A stretch of DNA of 64,000 nucleotides from Haloarcula limicola (GTDB lineage Archaea > Halobacteriota > Halobacteria > Halobacteriales > Haloarculaceae), in contig NZ_WRXM01000002.1 of NCBI RefSeq assembly GCF_010119205.1, forward strand, positions 674,982-738,981, given 5' to 3'. The first letter of the stretch is position 1. Every line of letters starts with the position of its first letter. Positions 37,647 to 46,419 of the stretch are shown one piece after another. The notes below the pieces were generated by a model. The model was not told the DNA's origin and made no database searches. It saw nothing but the letters and a program-made list of their open reading frames with translations. A program made the translations under genes and the position numbers.

Positions 37647-38828
37647 ATGCAAGCCGTCATACTGGCCGCCGGAGAAGGGACGCGGATGCGGCCGCTGACA
37701 GACCAGCGACCGAAGCCGATGCTCGGCGTCGGGGGGACACCGCTGGTCGAACACGTCGCGCGAACCGCCGTCTCGGCCGGCGCTGAGGAGGTCATCGTCG
37801 TCGTCGGCTACGAAGGAGAACAGGTGAAGCGCCACCTCGGCGACAGCGTCGGCGACGCGCCGGTCCACTACGCCGAACAGGCAGACCAACAGGGCACGGC
37901 CGACGCCGTCGCGGCCGCGCAGGAACACCTCGACGGCCCGTTCGCCGTGCTCAACGGCGACAACGTCTACGAGTCGGACGCGCTCGCTCGCCTCTTCGAG
38001 AGCGCGCCCTCCATCGCCTGTACGCGAGTGGACGAGCCGTCGAACTACGGCGTCGTGGAGGTCGACGGCGGGACGGTCAGCGGCCTGCTGGAGAAACCCG
38101 CAGAGCCGCCGAGTAATCTCGTCAACGCCGGCGCGTACGTCTTTCCCGCCGCCGCCCGCGAGGCGCTCGACGTGGCCGAGAGCGAGCGGGGCGAGCGCGA
38201 GCTCACCGACGTCCTCAACCGCGTCATCGACGACAGCGACGTCACCCCGGTCGTCATCGACGACTGGCTGGACGTGGGCCGACCGTGGGAGCTACTGGCG
38301 GCCAACGAGCGACACGTCGACCGTCAGAGCCGAGCGCTCGGCGGCGACGTCCACGAGGACGCGACCGTCGAGGGCGACGTGGTCGTCGAACCCGATGCGT
38401 CCGTCGCCCGGGACGCGGTCGTCGAGGGGCCGGCGGTCGTCGAGTCCGGCGCGTTCGTCGGCCGCGGCGCGACCGTTCGCGGGCCGACGCTACTCGGCAC
38501 CGCTACCGGGATCGGGACGGAGGCCGAAGTCGAGAACAGCGTCCTCATGGCGGGGACGAGCGTCGGCCGCGAATCGGTCGTCCGCGACAGCGTTCTCGGA
38601 CGAAACTGCCAGCTCGGCGCCGAGACGACGGTGCGAAACGGGAGCGACGACGCCGGATCCGTCTCCGTCACGGTGAAGGGCGACCGCGTCTCGACCCGCC
38701 GACGGACGTTCGGCGCTGTCCTCGGGGACGGCGTCGAAACCGGCGCCGAGACGACGCTCGAACCGGGCGTGAAGCTCCCGACCGACGCGACGACCGACCC
38801 GGAGGTGCGAGTCAGCGATGACTACTGA
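37647..38828 (+). CDS. Sugar-1-phosphate nucleotidyltransferase with left-handed beta-helix
   Basis: 393 residues. The N-terminal Rossmann-like nucleotidyltransferase domain has LAAGEGTRMRPLTDQRPKPML and the metal/substrate motif LNGDNVY. The C-terminal ~140 residues are hexapeptide repeats with V/I-rich turns (ATVEGDVVVEPDASV), as in GlmU, archaeal Sac/AglF-type and glucose-1-phosphate thymidylyltransferase enzymes. It makes an activated sugar (UDP- or dTDP-linked) for glycans. ATG 37647 begins MQAVILAAGEG; the longer frame is not needed. The flippase follows after 48 bp. Confidence 0.9.
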   Translation: MQAVILAAGEGTRMRPLTDQRPKPMLGVGGTPLVEHVARTAVSAGAEEVIVVVGYEGEQVKRHLGDSVGDAPVHYAEQADQQGTADAVAAAQEHLDGPFAVLNGDNVYESDALARLFESAPSIACTRVDEPSNYGVVEVDGGTVSGLLEKPAEPPSNLVNAGAYVFPAAAREALDVAESERGERELTDVLNRVIDDSDVTPVVIDDWLDVGRPWELLAANERHVDRQSRALGGDVHEDATVEGDVVVEPDASVARDAVVEGPAVVESGAFVGRGATVRGPTLLGTATGIGTEAEVENSVLMAGTSVGRESVVRDSVLGRNCQLGAETTVRNGSDDAGSVSVTVKGDRVSTRRRTFGAVLGDGVETGAETTLEPGVKLPTDATTDPEVRVSDDY

Positions 38829-38876
38829 GACGGTCTCGACACCGAAACCGAACGCGACTCGTTCGGAGCACCAACT

Positions 38877-40439
38877 ATGAAACGAAACACCTTCACGGCG
38901 TTCCTCTCGGTGGCCGGGTCGCGCCTGGCGATCATCGTCGTCTCCGTCTTCATCACGCCGCTGTTGTTCCGCTTCCTCGGCGCCGGGACCTACGGGAAGT
39001 GGGCGACCGTGATGGCGGTGTTCGGCCTCCTGATGATACTGGTGAGCTCCGGCATCAACGGCGGCTCGCGGAAGTTCCTCTCGGAGAAACGGGACATCCC
39101 CCACTGGCAGGAGCACGTCTTCTCGTACTTCTTCGTACTCGCGGCCGTGCTAGCGCTGCTCGCCGCCGGTGCGCTCGCCCTCGCGGCCCGGACCGGCCTC
39201 GTCGCCAGCACGCTCGGCCCGGAGTACACGAGCTACTTCTACCTGCTCGCGGTACTCACGATCGTCGCGCAGTTCCGCGCGTACGTCCGGCGGTCGCTCA
39301 TGGGGCTGAAGCTCGAACACCTCTCCGAGCCGATGCGAGTGGCTCACAAGGCGCTGTTCGGTCTGTTCGCAGTCTCGTTCGCGTGGCTCGGCTACGGCGT
39401 CAAAGGCGTCCTCGTCGGCGAGATACTCGCGAGCAGCGGCGTCATTATCATCGCCAGCATCGCGATGGCGCGGGAGCTGACGCTATCGCGCGTCATCGAG
39501 CCGCTACCGTCCGATTTCCCGAAGCGGGAGCTGGTCGACTTCAACAACAGCGCCATCATCTATCACTTCCTGATGCAGTCGCTCATTCACGTGGACGTCC
39601 TGATGCTCGGGTACTTCCTCGCCAACAGCAGCACGGTCGGCGTCTACAAGGGAGCGCTCGTCATCGTCCAACTGCTCTGGATTCTACCGAAGTCGGTCCA
39701 GAGCGTGATGGTCCAGACCGTCTCCGACCACTGGGCCAACGACCGCATCGAGAAGATCAACGCCATCTCTCACCGGGTCGTCCGGTACACGACGCTGCTG
39801 TCGATACTGCTGTCGGTCGGGCTGGCGGCGCTGGCGTACGACTTCGTCCCGCTGTACCTCGGCGAGGAGGGACAGGCGGCCGTCGAACCCCTCCTGTTGC
39901 TGATTCCCGGGACGCTGTTCTACGCCATCGGTCGTCCGGTCTTCGCCATCAGCTACGCCAAAGGCGAGATGCGGACGCTGATACTCGTGACCAGCGTCGC
40001 CGCCGGCGTGAACTTCGTGATGAACGCGCTTCTCATCCCGACCTACGGGATGTACGGGGCCGCCGTGGCGACCACGACCGGCTACGCCACGCTCCCGCTG
40101 GCACACACCTGGGGGGCGCGCGTGCTGGGCTACGAACCGTTCGGCGACTTCCGCGGTGCCCGCATACTGGCGACGACGGTCATCGGTGCCGTCCCCATCG
40201 TCGGGCTCTCGCTGCTCATCCAGAACACGTATCTGGCGCTGGCGGTCGTTCCGCCCATCGGCCTGCTGGTCTTCGGGCTGGCGACGGTCCTGACCGGCGC
40301 GATGCACCTCTCGGAGATCGTCGACCTGCTCGACTCGCTACCGGAACCGGTCAGTCGGTTCGGGCGGTACATCGAACCGTACGCCGAGGAGAACCGCTCG
40401 GGACTGGCCGCGCTGCAGGCGTATCTGGACGCGCGGTAA
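38877..40439 (+). CDS. Polysaccharide flippase (Wzx/MATE-like, AglR type)
   Basis: 520 residues, about 14 TM segments, starting FLSVAGSRLAIIVVSVFITPLLFRFLG, the typical N-terminus of PST/Wzx exporters. A lipid-linked oligosaccharide translocase of the MOP superfamily in the cytoplasmic membrane. It probably pairs with the upstream nucleotidyltransferase in surface glycan or N-glycan assembly. Confidence 0.9.
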   Translation: MKRNTFTAFLSVAGSRLAIIVVSVFITPLLFRFLGAGTYGKWATVMAVFGLLMILVSSGINGGSRKFLSEKRDIPHWQEHVFSYFFVLAAVLALLAAGALALAARTGLVASTLGPEYTSYFYLLAVLTIVAQFRAYVRRSLMGLKLEHLSEPMRVAHKALFGLFAVSFAWLGYGVKGVLVGEILASSGVIIIASIAMARELTLSRVIEPLPSDFPKRELVDFNNSAIIYHFLMQSLIHVDVLMLGYFLANSSTVGVYKGALVIVQLLWILPKSVQSVMVQTVSDHWANDRIEKINAISHRVVRYTTLLSILLSVGLAALAYDFVPLYLGEEGQAAVEPLLLLIPGTLFYAIGRPVFAISYAKGEMRTLILVTSVAAGVNFVMNALLIPTYGMYGAAVATTTGYATLPLAHTWGARVLGYEPFGDFRGARILATTVIGAVPIVGLSLLIQNTYLALAVVPPIGLLVFGLATVLTGAMHLSEIVDLLDSLPEPVSRFGRYIEPYAEENRSGLAALQAYLDAR

Positions 40440-40509
40440 CGACACGACAGGGCGGTAGGGACTCCGTCGGCGCTTTTCGGCCGAGAGCGACCCTCGAACG
40501 ACGGAAACC

Positions 40510-41433
40510 TCAGAGGAACAGGGCCGGTATCGTGTTCCGGAAGATGTTGAGCGTGATGACGAACAGGAGCGCGACGACGAACCAGTTGAACTTCTCCTCG
40601 TCGAACTCCAGCCGTCGCAGGTACGTCCCCAGCAGCAGGCCGACGACGGTGACGACGGCGATGACCGAGCCCAGCCAGAGGCGATAGGTCGTCATGAGGT
40701 CGGTGAAGAGGACCATCTGCAGGATGCGGACCGTGAAGATGGTCGCCAGCACCATTGACAGCCCGCCGATGTAGCGGTCGACGTCGCGCTCGAAGGTGTG
40801 GAAGTACGCGGGGAGGAGCGGCCCGAGGTTGGCGACGGCGAGTAAGAACCCCTCGAGGAACCCGGTGACGCTGAGCGCGACCGGGTGGTGAGCCCCCTCG
40901 ATGGTCACGAAGTTCTGAAAGACCTGAAAGAGGACGTACCCGAAGATGACGAGCCCGATGAGGAACGGGACGATCGGGCCGGTGCTGAACTCCGCGAGGA
41001 AGGTGACGCCGACGACCGACCCGACGACGGCGAGCAGCAGCAGCACCCACTCCCGGCGGACGAACTCGAGCCCGGTGTCGGTCTCGCCGACCTGGAACAT
41101 GTTTATCATCCACGGCGGGATCGCGAGGACGACGACCGCGAGCGTCGGGTCGATGACGGACGCGAAGATGGGCGTCGTGATGAGCGAGTACCCGAACCCG
41201 ATCATCCCCTTGACCGCGCCGGCACCGACGGCGACGACGACGAACAGGGCGAGCAGCGTCCCCGAGACGTTCGACTGGAGCCCCCGGGTGACGTTCTCGG
41301 CGCCCGGGAAGAAGACGACCGATCCGACGACGACGGCCAGCGTCGCAGCCACCATCATCACCTCTCGGTAGCGGAACGCTCGGAGGTTGGTGACGAACTG
41401 TTTCGCGTCGATTCCGGCGCTCTGCGTGCTCAC
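40510..41433 (-). CDS. TSUP family (TauE/SafE) anion transporter
   Basis: 307 residues, about eight TM segments. The paired motifs GAGAVKGMIGFGYSLITTPIF and VTGFLEGFLLAVANLGPLLPAYF are the TSUP repeats. The family moves sulfite, sulfoacetate or other organic sulfonate anions. Start GTG 41433 overlaps the stop of an 11-codon mini-ORF (GTGA). No sulfonate-metabolism genes are adjacent, so substrate is open. Confidence 0.88.
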   Translation of the reverse strand: MSTQSAGIDAKQFVTNLRAFRYREVMMVAATLAVVVGSVVFFPGAENVTRGLQSNVSGTLLALFVVVAVGAGAVKGMIGFGYSLITTPIFASVIDPTLAVVVLAIPPWMINMFQVGETDTGLEFVRREWVLLLLAVVGSVVGVTFLAEFSTGPIVPFLIGLVIFGYVLFQVFQNFVTIEGAHHPVALSVTGFLEGFLLAVANLGPLLPAYFHTFERDVDRYIGGLSMVLATIFTVRILQMVLFTDLMTTYRLWLGSVIAVVTVVGLLLGTYLRRLEFDEEKFNWFVVALLFVITLNIFRNTIPALFL

Positions 41434-41465
41434 GGCGACCGCACTCCCGCGTACCGAACACTCAT
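41430..41465 (-). promoter_or_regulatory. Upstream mini-ORF coupled to the TSUP gene (11 codons)
   Basis: ATG 41465 to TGA, the TGA overlapping the GTG start of the transporter as GTGA. An A-rich GAAAAACG sits about 28 bp above the ATG and could be a weak TATA element. Weaker support than the dgoD case. Confidence 0.3.
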
Positions 41466-41651
41466 TCTATCTCCGCTAGAGCGAGACCACGTTTTTCGCT
41501 GACCAATTCGGTAACGCGTGGGGGCGGCCTCGGATGGGCGCTCTCTCGGAGAAGCAGTCGTGCGAGGGGGTTTTCGAGCGATTTCGGACGAATACCGAAT
41601 CGAAGCGCGACGCAGATTTCGGCAGTTGATGCCGGTAATGCGATGGGCGGT

Positions 41652-43439
41652 TTACTTCGAGGAACAGACGGAGGACGTGAACGAGGAGAGGTCCTTCTCG
41701 GTGAGCGCCTCGCCGAAGACGCCGAAGTGCGAGATGTCGCCCTTCCAGGAGTACTGTCCGGGGAGCGTCGAGCCCAGCAGGGGGAGACAGACCTCGTGGT
41801 AGACGCTGCCCACATCGCGGGCCTGCGTGAGTTCCTTCCCGTCCTGGAAGATGCGATAGCCGTCGCCCTGCTTGTAGGCTATCGCGAGCTGGAACGGCTC
41901 GCCGGCCGAGACGGGCGCCTCGACGGCCGGTCGCGTCTGACCGCCGGTGCCGGTGAAGTCGAACTTCCAGCCGCTCGCGCTCGGATCGAACCGAGCCGCG
42001 AGTCGGCGCTGGATGTGTCGCGAGCTGTAGTCGAACAGGGCCTGCGTCTCGTCCGTCGACTGCAGTCGACCGCGGAAGAACAGCGTGAACGCGTCGGTGT
42101 CTATCGCGTCGAACCGCGTGGGGAAGACGACGCGGTCGCGGCCCTCCTCGAAGCGTCGGCCCTTGCAGTTCCCGACGTCGGTCTTCGTCGCGCCGCGAAT
42201 CATCCCGTGGTTCTTGTTGCCCGAGTCGTCGACGGCGACCGTCGAGTTCCCGTCGAATCGGAAGTACCCGTTCGTCTTCTCGGGGTCGTAGGGGATCGAC
42301 TGCTTGTTCGGGTCCCGGTGGTTGGGGGCGTCGAAGATGCCGATGCTCCACTCGACGCCGTCGCCGTCGTCGTCGAACGCGCCGTCGACCGCACAGCGCC
42401 AGCCGTTATCGCCGCCCAGCGCCCACGGGTCGTAGTGGTGCATCTTGATGGCGTTCCACCCGCTCCCGAAGCCGACGAGAACCGGGGAGTGGGCGGCCTC
42501 CGTGTCGCTGTAGGCGTCGGTCGTCAGCTCGTTCACCTTGAACGCGCGGATCTTGTCGCCGTACTCGTACTGGACGTCCTGGAAGAACAGGTGGGGCGTG
42601 TCGTTGATGACGACCGGGCGACCGCCCTGTCGGGCGGCCCACTGTCGGTCTTCGACGACCGGATTGGCGGAGTGGGCCGTCCAGGCGTCCGTCGAGGCGG
42701 TGAGCTCCTTCGAGTGGAACGCCATGACGTCCTGGTTCTCTCGGGAGGTGAACAGCCACCAGCGGTCGTTGTAGCGGAATATCACCGGGTCGTGCGTGAA
42801 GTACTCCTCCTCGATGAGGGTCCCCTTCCGCTCCCAGCCGGTCGGGAAGTCCTTCGCGTGCCAGAGTTCGACCGATTTCCCGGTCGGCGGGAGCATGTAG
42901 TACTCGCCCTGCCACTTCCAGATGAACGGGTAGGACGTGTGCGCGTTCTTCTCGAGGACGATCCCGGTGTACTGCCAGTCCAAGCCGTCCTTACTGCTGG
43001 CGTGACCGATGGCGGCGTCGGGCGAGCGGTTCTCGTTGACCACTTCGAAGAAGAGGTGCCAGTTGCCACCCTCGCGGAACATGTAGGGGTCTGCGACGTA
43101 GTCGGCGCGGCCGAAGTCGGTGACGTCGTCGGCCGTCAGGACCGGGTTCGTCACCTCGCCCGCGGGCGCGGCCGTGGTCGGCGCTTGGCTCGCGAGCTCG
43201 TCGTAGGAGGTGGGCGGAATCGTCTCGCCGGTGTAGACCGCTTTGGACTGGGCATCGGTGCCCGCCTCGGTGCCGCTGGCGGCCGAATCGGTTGCGGGGG
43301 CGGTACCGTTCTCGGGCGTCTCCGGCGATGAGCTGAGCCCGTCACAGCCGGCGACGCCGGCAGCGCCGACAGAGGAGAGCGCCGCGAGCATGCGCCGCCG
43401 TGTCACGGTCTGTGACCGCTCAGTGGAGTCATCACTCAT
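41652..43439 (-). CDS. Tat lipoprotein: beta-propeller plus LamG-like domain
   Basis: 595 residues. The N-terminus has TRRRMLAALSSVGAAGVAGC, a Tat motif with lipobox Cys, then a Thr/Ser/Ala-rich linker to about residue 95. Residues about 100-380 form a five-bladed-propeller (GH43/GINT1_N-like) module: ADPYMFREGGNWHLFFEVV, GHASSKDGLDWQYTG, YFTHDPVIFRYNDRWWLFTS. Residues about 400-590 are a concanavalin/LamG jelly roll (GYFRFDGNSTVAVDDSGNKNHG, ending with an FGVFGEAL motif). Probably a surface-anchored glycan-binding or glycan-cleaving protein. A TATA-like CATATATAGG lies above the ATG. Confidence 0.82.
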   Translation of the reverse strand: MSDDSTERSQTVTRRRMLAALSSVGAAGVAGCDGLSSSPETPENGTAPATDSAASGTEAGTDAQSKAVYTGETIPPTSYDELASQAPTTAAPAGEVTNPVLTADDVTDFGRADYVADPYMFREGGNWHLFFEVVNENRSPDAAIGHASSKDGLDWQYTGIVLEKNAHTSYPFIWKWQGEYYMLPPTGKSVELWHAKDFPTGWERKGTLIEEEYFTHDPVIFRYNDRWWLFTSRENQDVMAFHSKELTASTDAWTAHSANPVVEDRQWAARQGGRPVVINDTPHLFFQDVQYEYGDKIRAFKVNELTTDAYSDTEAAHSPVLVGFGSGWNAIKMHHYDPWALGGDNGWRCAVDGAFDDDGDGVEWSIGIFDAPNHRDPNKQSIPYDPEKTNGYFRFDGNSTVAVDDSGNKNHGMIRGATKTDVGNCKGRRFEEGRDRVVFPTRFDAIDTDAFTLFFRGRLQSTDETQALFDYSSRHIQRRLAARFDPSASGWKFDFTGTGGQTRPAVEAPVSAGEPFQLAIAYKQGDGYRIFQDGKELTQARDVGSVYHEVCLPLLGSTLPGQYSWKGDISHFGVFGEALTEKDLSSFTSSVCSSK

Positions 43440-43523
43440 TTCGTCCTAGTAGTCTGCCCGTCTCCCCCTATATATGAGGCCGCTAATCGAGCACTTAGAG
43501 ACCCGTTATGGTCTGTTATCCGT

Positions 43524-44900
43524 TCACAGGCGGTCGGAGACGGAACGCGGGCGGAGCCGTTTGCCGGTCTGCGTGATCGACTCGCGCAGCCGAGCGGAGA
43601 CGGCGTTGAAAAGTTGAATCGCCGGCGAGGGGCGGTCGTACACCGGCTCGTCTTCGGTCTGTGCTAACAGCTCTCTGACCGTCTCGCGGACCTCGGGGGT
43701 CCGGCGGTCCGGCCGGTCACCGGTCTTGACGCTCACGGCGGTCTCGATGAGGTCGCGATGGGACTCGTTGCGGACCAGGTTCAACAGCGTCAACAGCTCC
43801 CGCTCGCGGTCGTCGCCGCTCCAGAGGCGCTCTCCGTGCAGGTACTGGAGCGGATGGCGGATGAGCGAGGGGAGGTCGCTCCCGGTGCCGATACGCAGCC
43901 AACGCCCGTAGCGCTGCTCGAAGATGCGGACGGCGAGTTCCTGCCAGTGCGCCTGCAGGGCGTCCCTGTCGGCCGTGATCCCCGAGACGCGCTCGAAGTA
44001 CGGTCGATGGTCCTCGACGGACCATCGCTCGCCCATGAACGCCACGGCGTCGTCGCGACGCTCGACCGGCCGCAGGTCCACCGAGACGAGCGTCTCGCCG
44101 GCGAACGTCGCGTCGACGAGCAGGCCCCACTCCGTCTTCGTCCGGCCGGGGATGTCGAACCGGAAGTTGCCGAGACTGTAGCAGATCGGCGTCTCCGCGT
44201 GGCGCTCCCAGCCCTGCGGAACGTGCGGGTGGTGGCCGACGACGAGGTCGGCACCGGCTTCGGCGAACGAGCGGAGTCGGCGCTGGTGACCGAGCGGGGG
44301 GAGCGGGAGGTACTCGACGCCGCCGTGGGCGACTACGACGACGACGTCTGCCCTCTCCTCGGCCTCTCTGACCGCTCCGGTCGCGTCGGCGTGGCCGACC
44401 CACGCCGTCCCCGGACCGCCGCGGTCGGCGGCCCCGAACTCCCGCTCGCAGACGTTGACGATCGCGACCGACTGCCCCCCGACGTCAGTTCGAAGCGGGT
44501 CGAGCGCGTCGGTCGGCGACTCGCCGACGCCGCAGGTTTCGAGTCCCGCTTCCCGGCATCGCTCGACAGTGTGTTCGAGCCCTTCGGGACCCATATCCAT
44601 CAGGTGGTTGTTGGCGAGCGTGACGGCGTCGAACCCCATCTCGAGGGCGAATTCCGGCGTCTCGGCGACGGTCTCGGTGACCGGTCCGGACTTCGAGATC
44701 GGTGACCCGCGACCGGCGATCGGCGCTTCGAGGTTCGTCACGGCGAGGTCGGCGTCGGCGAGGGCGGCCCGGAGGTCCTCGCCGACGGTCGGCTGTGTCG
44801 CATCGGTGAACGTCGTGTCGCCGGCGACGGTCAGCGACCACTCTCGACGACCCGCCGGGGCGTCATCGTTCGTCCACCGTGCGATCGACGGGCGAGACAT
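43524..44900 (-). CDS. CapA-like metallophosphatase-fold protein
   Basis: 458 residues of the CapA (PgsA) family linked to poly-gamma-glutamate or capsule synthesis. Calcineurin-like metal motifs are all present: LTVAGDTTF, VTNLEAPI, LANNHLMDMG, AHGGVEYLPLP, GHHPHVPQGWE and YSLGNFRFD. No N-terminal membrane anchor is evident, unlike many bacterial CapA proteins. A C-terminal ~150-residue helical extension is lineage-specific. Likely acts on surface polymers; no CapB or CapC homologue is seen nearby. Confidence 0.85.
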   Translation of the reverse strand: MSRPSIARWTNDDAPAGRREWSLTVAGDTTFTDATQPTVGEDLRAALADADLAVTNLEAPIAGRGSPISKSGPVTETVAETPEFALEMGFDAVTLANNHLMDMGPEGLEHTVERCREAGLETCGVGESPTDALDPLRTDVGGQSVAIVNVCEREFGAADRGGPGTAWVGHADATGAVREAEERADVVVVVAHGGVEYLPLPPLGHQRRLRSFAEAGADLVVGHHPHVPQGWERHAETPICYSLGNFRFDIPGRTKTEWGLLVDATFAGETLVSVDLRPVERRDDAVAFMGERWSVEDHRPYFERVSGITADRDALQAHWQELAVRIFEQRYGRWLRIGTGSDLPSLIRHPLQYLHGERLWSGDDRERELLTLLNLVRNESHRDLIETAVSVKTGDRPDRRTPEVRETVRELLAQTEDEPVYDRPSPAIQLFNAVSARLRESITQTGKRLRPRSVSDRL

Positions 44901-45053
44901 GTAGCAGTTACGTACCCTTTGACTCCGACCCCCTTAGTTACGCATCGCACAAGCCCGGTCGCGGCGGCCCCCGGCGAGCGGACCCGAATCGGAAAACCGC
45001 CGAAAACACACCGTACCGATTCCGTTCGCCCGACTTCGCCGACTTAGCGGCTC

Positions 45054-45061
45054 GATAATAA
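45054..45061 (+). promoter_or_regulatory. TATA-like box for the Thr/Gln-rich protein transcript
   Basis: GATAATAA centred about 30 bp before the mini-ORF ATG at 45088 and 113 bp before the main gene start. Confidence 0.5.
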
Positions 45062-45087
45062 TTACCGGCGAAGACGTAGCAGAATCT

Positions 45088-45174
45088 ATGAGATCGCTGC
45101 AGGTCGATTCGTCACGCCGTCACCGTCGCCAGCAGGTACCGAGAGTGCCGCGTGACGAGGGGGCAGTGACATGA
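45088..45174 (+). promoter_or_regulatory. Leaderless upstream mini-ORF coupled to the Thr/Gln-rich gene (28 codons)
   Basis: ATG 45088 lies where transcription should begin. Its TGA overlaps the downstream ATG at 45171 as ATGA. The peptide is Arg-rich (SSRRHRRQQVPRVPR), unlike a functional haloarchaeal protein, suggesting a translational-coupling device. Confidence 0.45.
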
Positions 45175-45857
45175 TCCAGAAGGTCCTGTTCGGCTTGGGG
45201 TTCCTGCTGTTCGTCGGTGGGTTGGCGCTGACGGTCGGTGTCGGGTCGATAAACGCCGATATCGGCGGGACGCCGGACGACGGAGCCACACAGCCCGCCG
45301 ATCCGACGGCCACGCAAGCGCCGTCGACCGCGACTCCGGCGACGGCGACCGATTCGACGGAGCCGACCGATTCGGTGACGGAGACGCAGGCCCCCGAGAC
45401 GGCCACGCAAACGCCGACGGCGACGGCAACCGACGAGCCGTTGCTCTCGGGCCCGACCGAGACGCCCGAACGGTCCACGACCGAAGCGAACGATTCGAAT
45501 TTCGGTGGTTCGAACGACGACACCGACGACGGTGACGTGAACCAGCCGAACCAGCCGGACCAGACGGCGACGGCAACGCAGACGGCAACCGCGACGCAGA
45601 CGCAAACAGCGACCGCGACGCAGACAGCAACCGCGACGCAAACGCAAACGGCGACGCAGACGCAGACGCAGACACAGACGGCAACCGCGACGCAGACGCA
45701 AACGGCGACCGCGACGCAGACACAGACTCAGACTGAGACGCAGACCGAGACGCGAACCCGAACTGAAACACAGACGCAAACGGCGACGCAGACGGAAACC
45801 GACGGGTCGAATCAGACGTCCACCGAGAGCGGAACGGACGACGGCTCGCTGCTGTAA
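45171..45857 (+). CDS. Thr/Gln-repeat surface stalk-like protein
   Basis: 228 residues. One N-terminal TM segment or signal anchor (VLFGLGFLLFVGGLALTVGVG) is followed by an entirely low-complexity exterior. An early Thr/Pro/Ala part is followed by a long tract of TATQTQ-type repeats (residues about 130-215) and an acidic tail ending DDGSLL. No conserved domain. The high Thr content suggests O-glycosylation. The DNA of the tract is a slippage-prone array of GACGCA/AACGGC-like hexamers. It neighbours the CapA-like gene and may be an extended cell-surface spacer. Confidence 0.72.
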   Translation: MIQKVLFGLGFLLFVGGLALTVGVGSINADIGGTPDDGATQPADPTATQAPSTATPATATDSTEPTDSVTETQAPETATQTPTATATDEPLLSGPTETPERSTTEANDSNFGGSNDDTDDGDVNQPNQPDQTATATQTATATQTQTATATQTATATQTQTATQTQTQTQTATATQTQTATATQTQTQTETQTETRTRTETQTQTATQTETDGSNQTSTESGTDDGSLL

Positions 45858-45967
45858 TTCGGTCCGGAACGAAGGCCTCGCCGCGACGACGAGACGTCCG
45901 CCCGGTCGAGTTCGCGCCGGGACGGTTCTATTTCCATTATATAGCCGACTCGGTGTCACCGGCTCAC

Positions 45968-46063
45968 CTCCCCGAGCGCATCGAACGCTACGGCGGGTCG
46001 GTCGGCGTCGTCGATACCGACCCGAGGGGGAGCGCCTTCCGCGTTCGACTGCCGCGGGCCTAG
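45968..46063 (+). pseudogene. C-terminal remnant of a histidine kinase
   Basis: In frame with TAG 46061, this stretch reads LPERIERYGGSVGVVDTDPR then GSAFRVRLPRA and stop. That is the usual end of a haloarchaeal histidine-kinase ATPase domain (RIVERYGGSVxVxDNDPRGSxFxVxLPRA). Nothing upstream in any frame continues the kinase; the N, G1 and H boxes are absent. It is the 3' stub of a deleted kinase gene, with its stop overlapping that of the convergent receiver gene. Confidence 0.65.
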
Positions 46064-46419
46064 TTCGCGAGGGTCCGGACCGTCGCCCGCAGCGTCGCCT
46101 TCTCGATCGGCTTTTCGAGGATGCGCTGTGCGCCGTGTCGCATGGCTTCCTCGCGGATGTCCGAGGGGGCCGACATCGTCAGGACCAGCACCGGAATACC
46201 CGCCTCCCGGAGCCGCTCGGAGCGGTCCCAAATGTCGCGCGTGAAGCCGTCGATGTCGATGACGGCCATCGATATCTCCCCGTGTTCGGTCAACAGCGCC
46301 TCGAACTCGTCGACCTCGGTGGCGACGCTCACCTCCGTACTCACGTCCTCTAGGAGGTCCGCGAGCAACTCGAGGTTCCGTCGCTTCTTCGAGAGGGCGA
46401 GGACCAACGCGACGCCCAT
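46060..46419 (-). CDS. Receiver-like (CheY-fold) protein with altered acidic pocket
   Basis: 119 residues with a response-regulator fold. The expected N-terminal acidic pair is missing (starts MGVALVLALSKKRR). The phospho-acceptor region is MAVIDIDGF near residue 53, VLTMSAPS holds the Thr, and ILEKPIEK the conserved Lys. It may still bind a partner without normal phosphorylation. It overlaps the KaiC-like gene stop by one base (TGATG), so the two are co-translated and probably work together. Confidence 0.8.
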   Translation of the reverse strand: MGVALVLALSKKRRNLELLADLLEDVSTEVSVATEVDEFEALLTEHGEISMAVIDIDGFTRDIWDRSERLREAGIPVLVLTMSAPSDIREEAMRHGAQRILEKPIEKATLRATVRTLAN

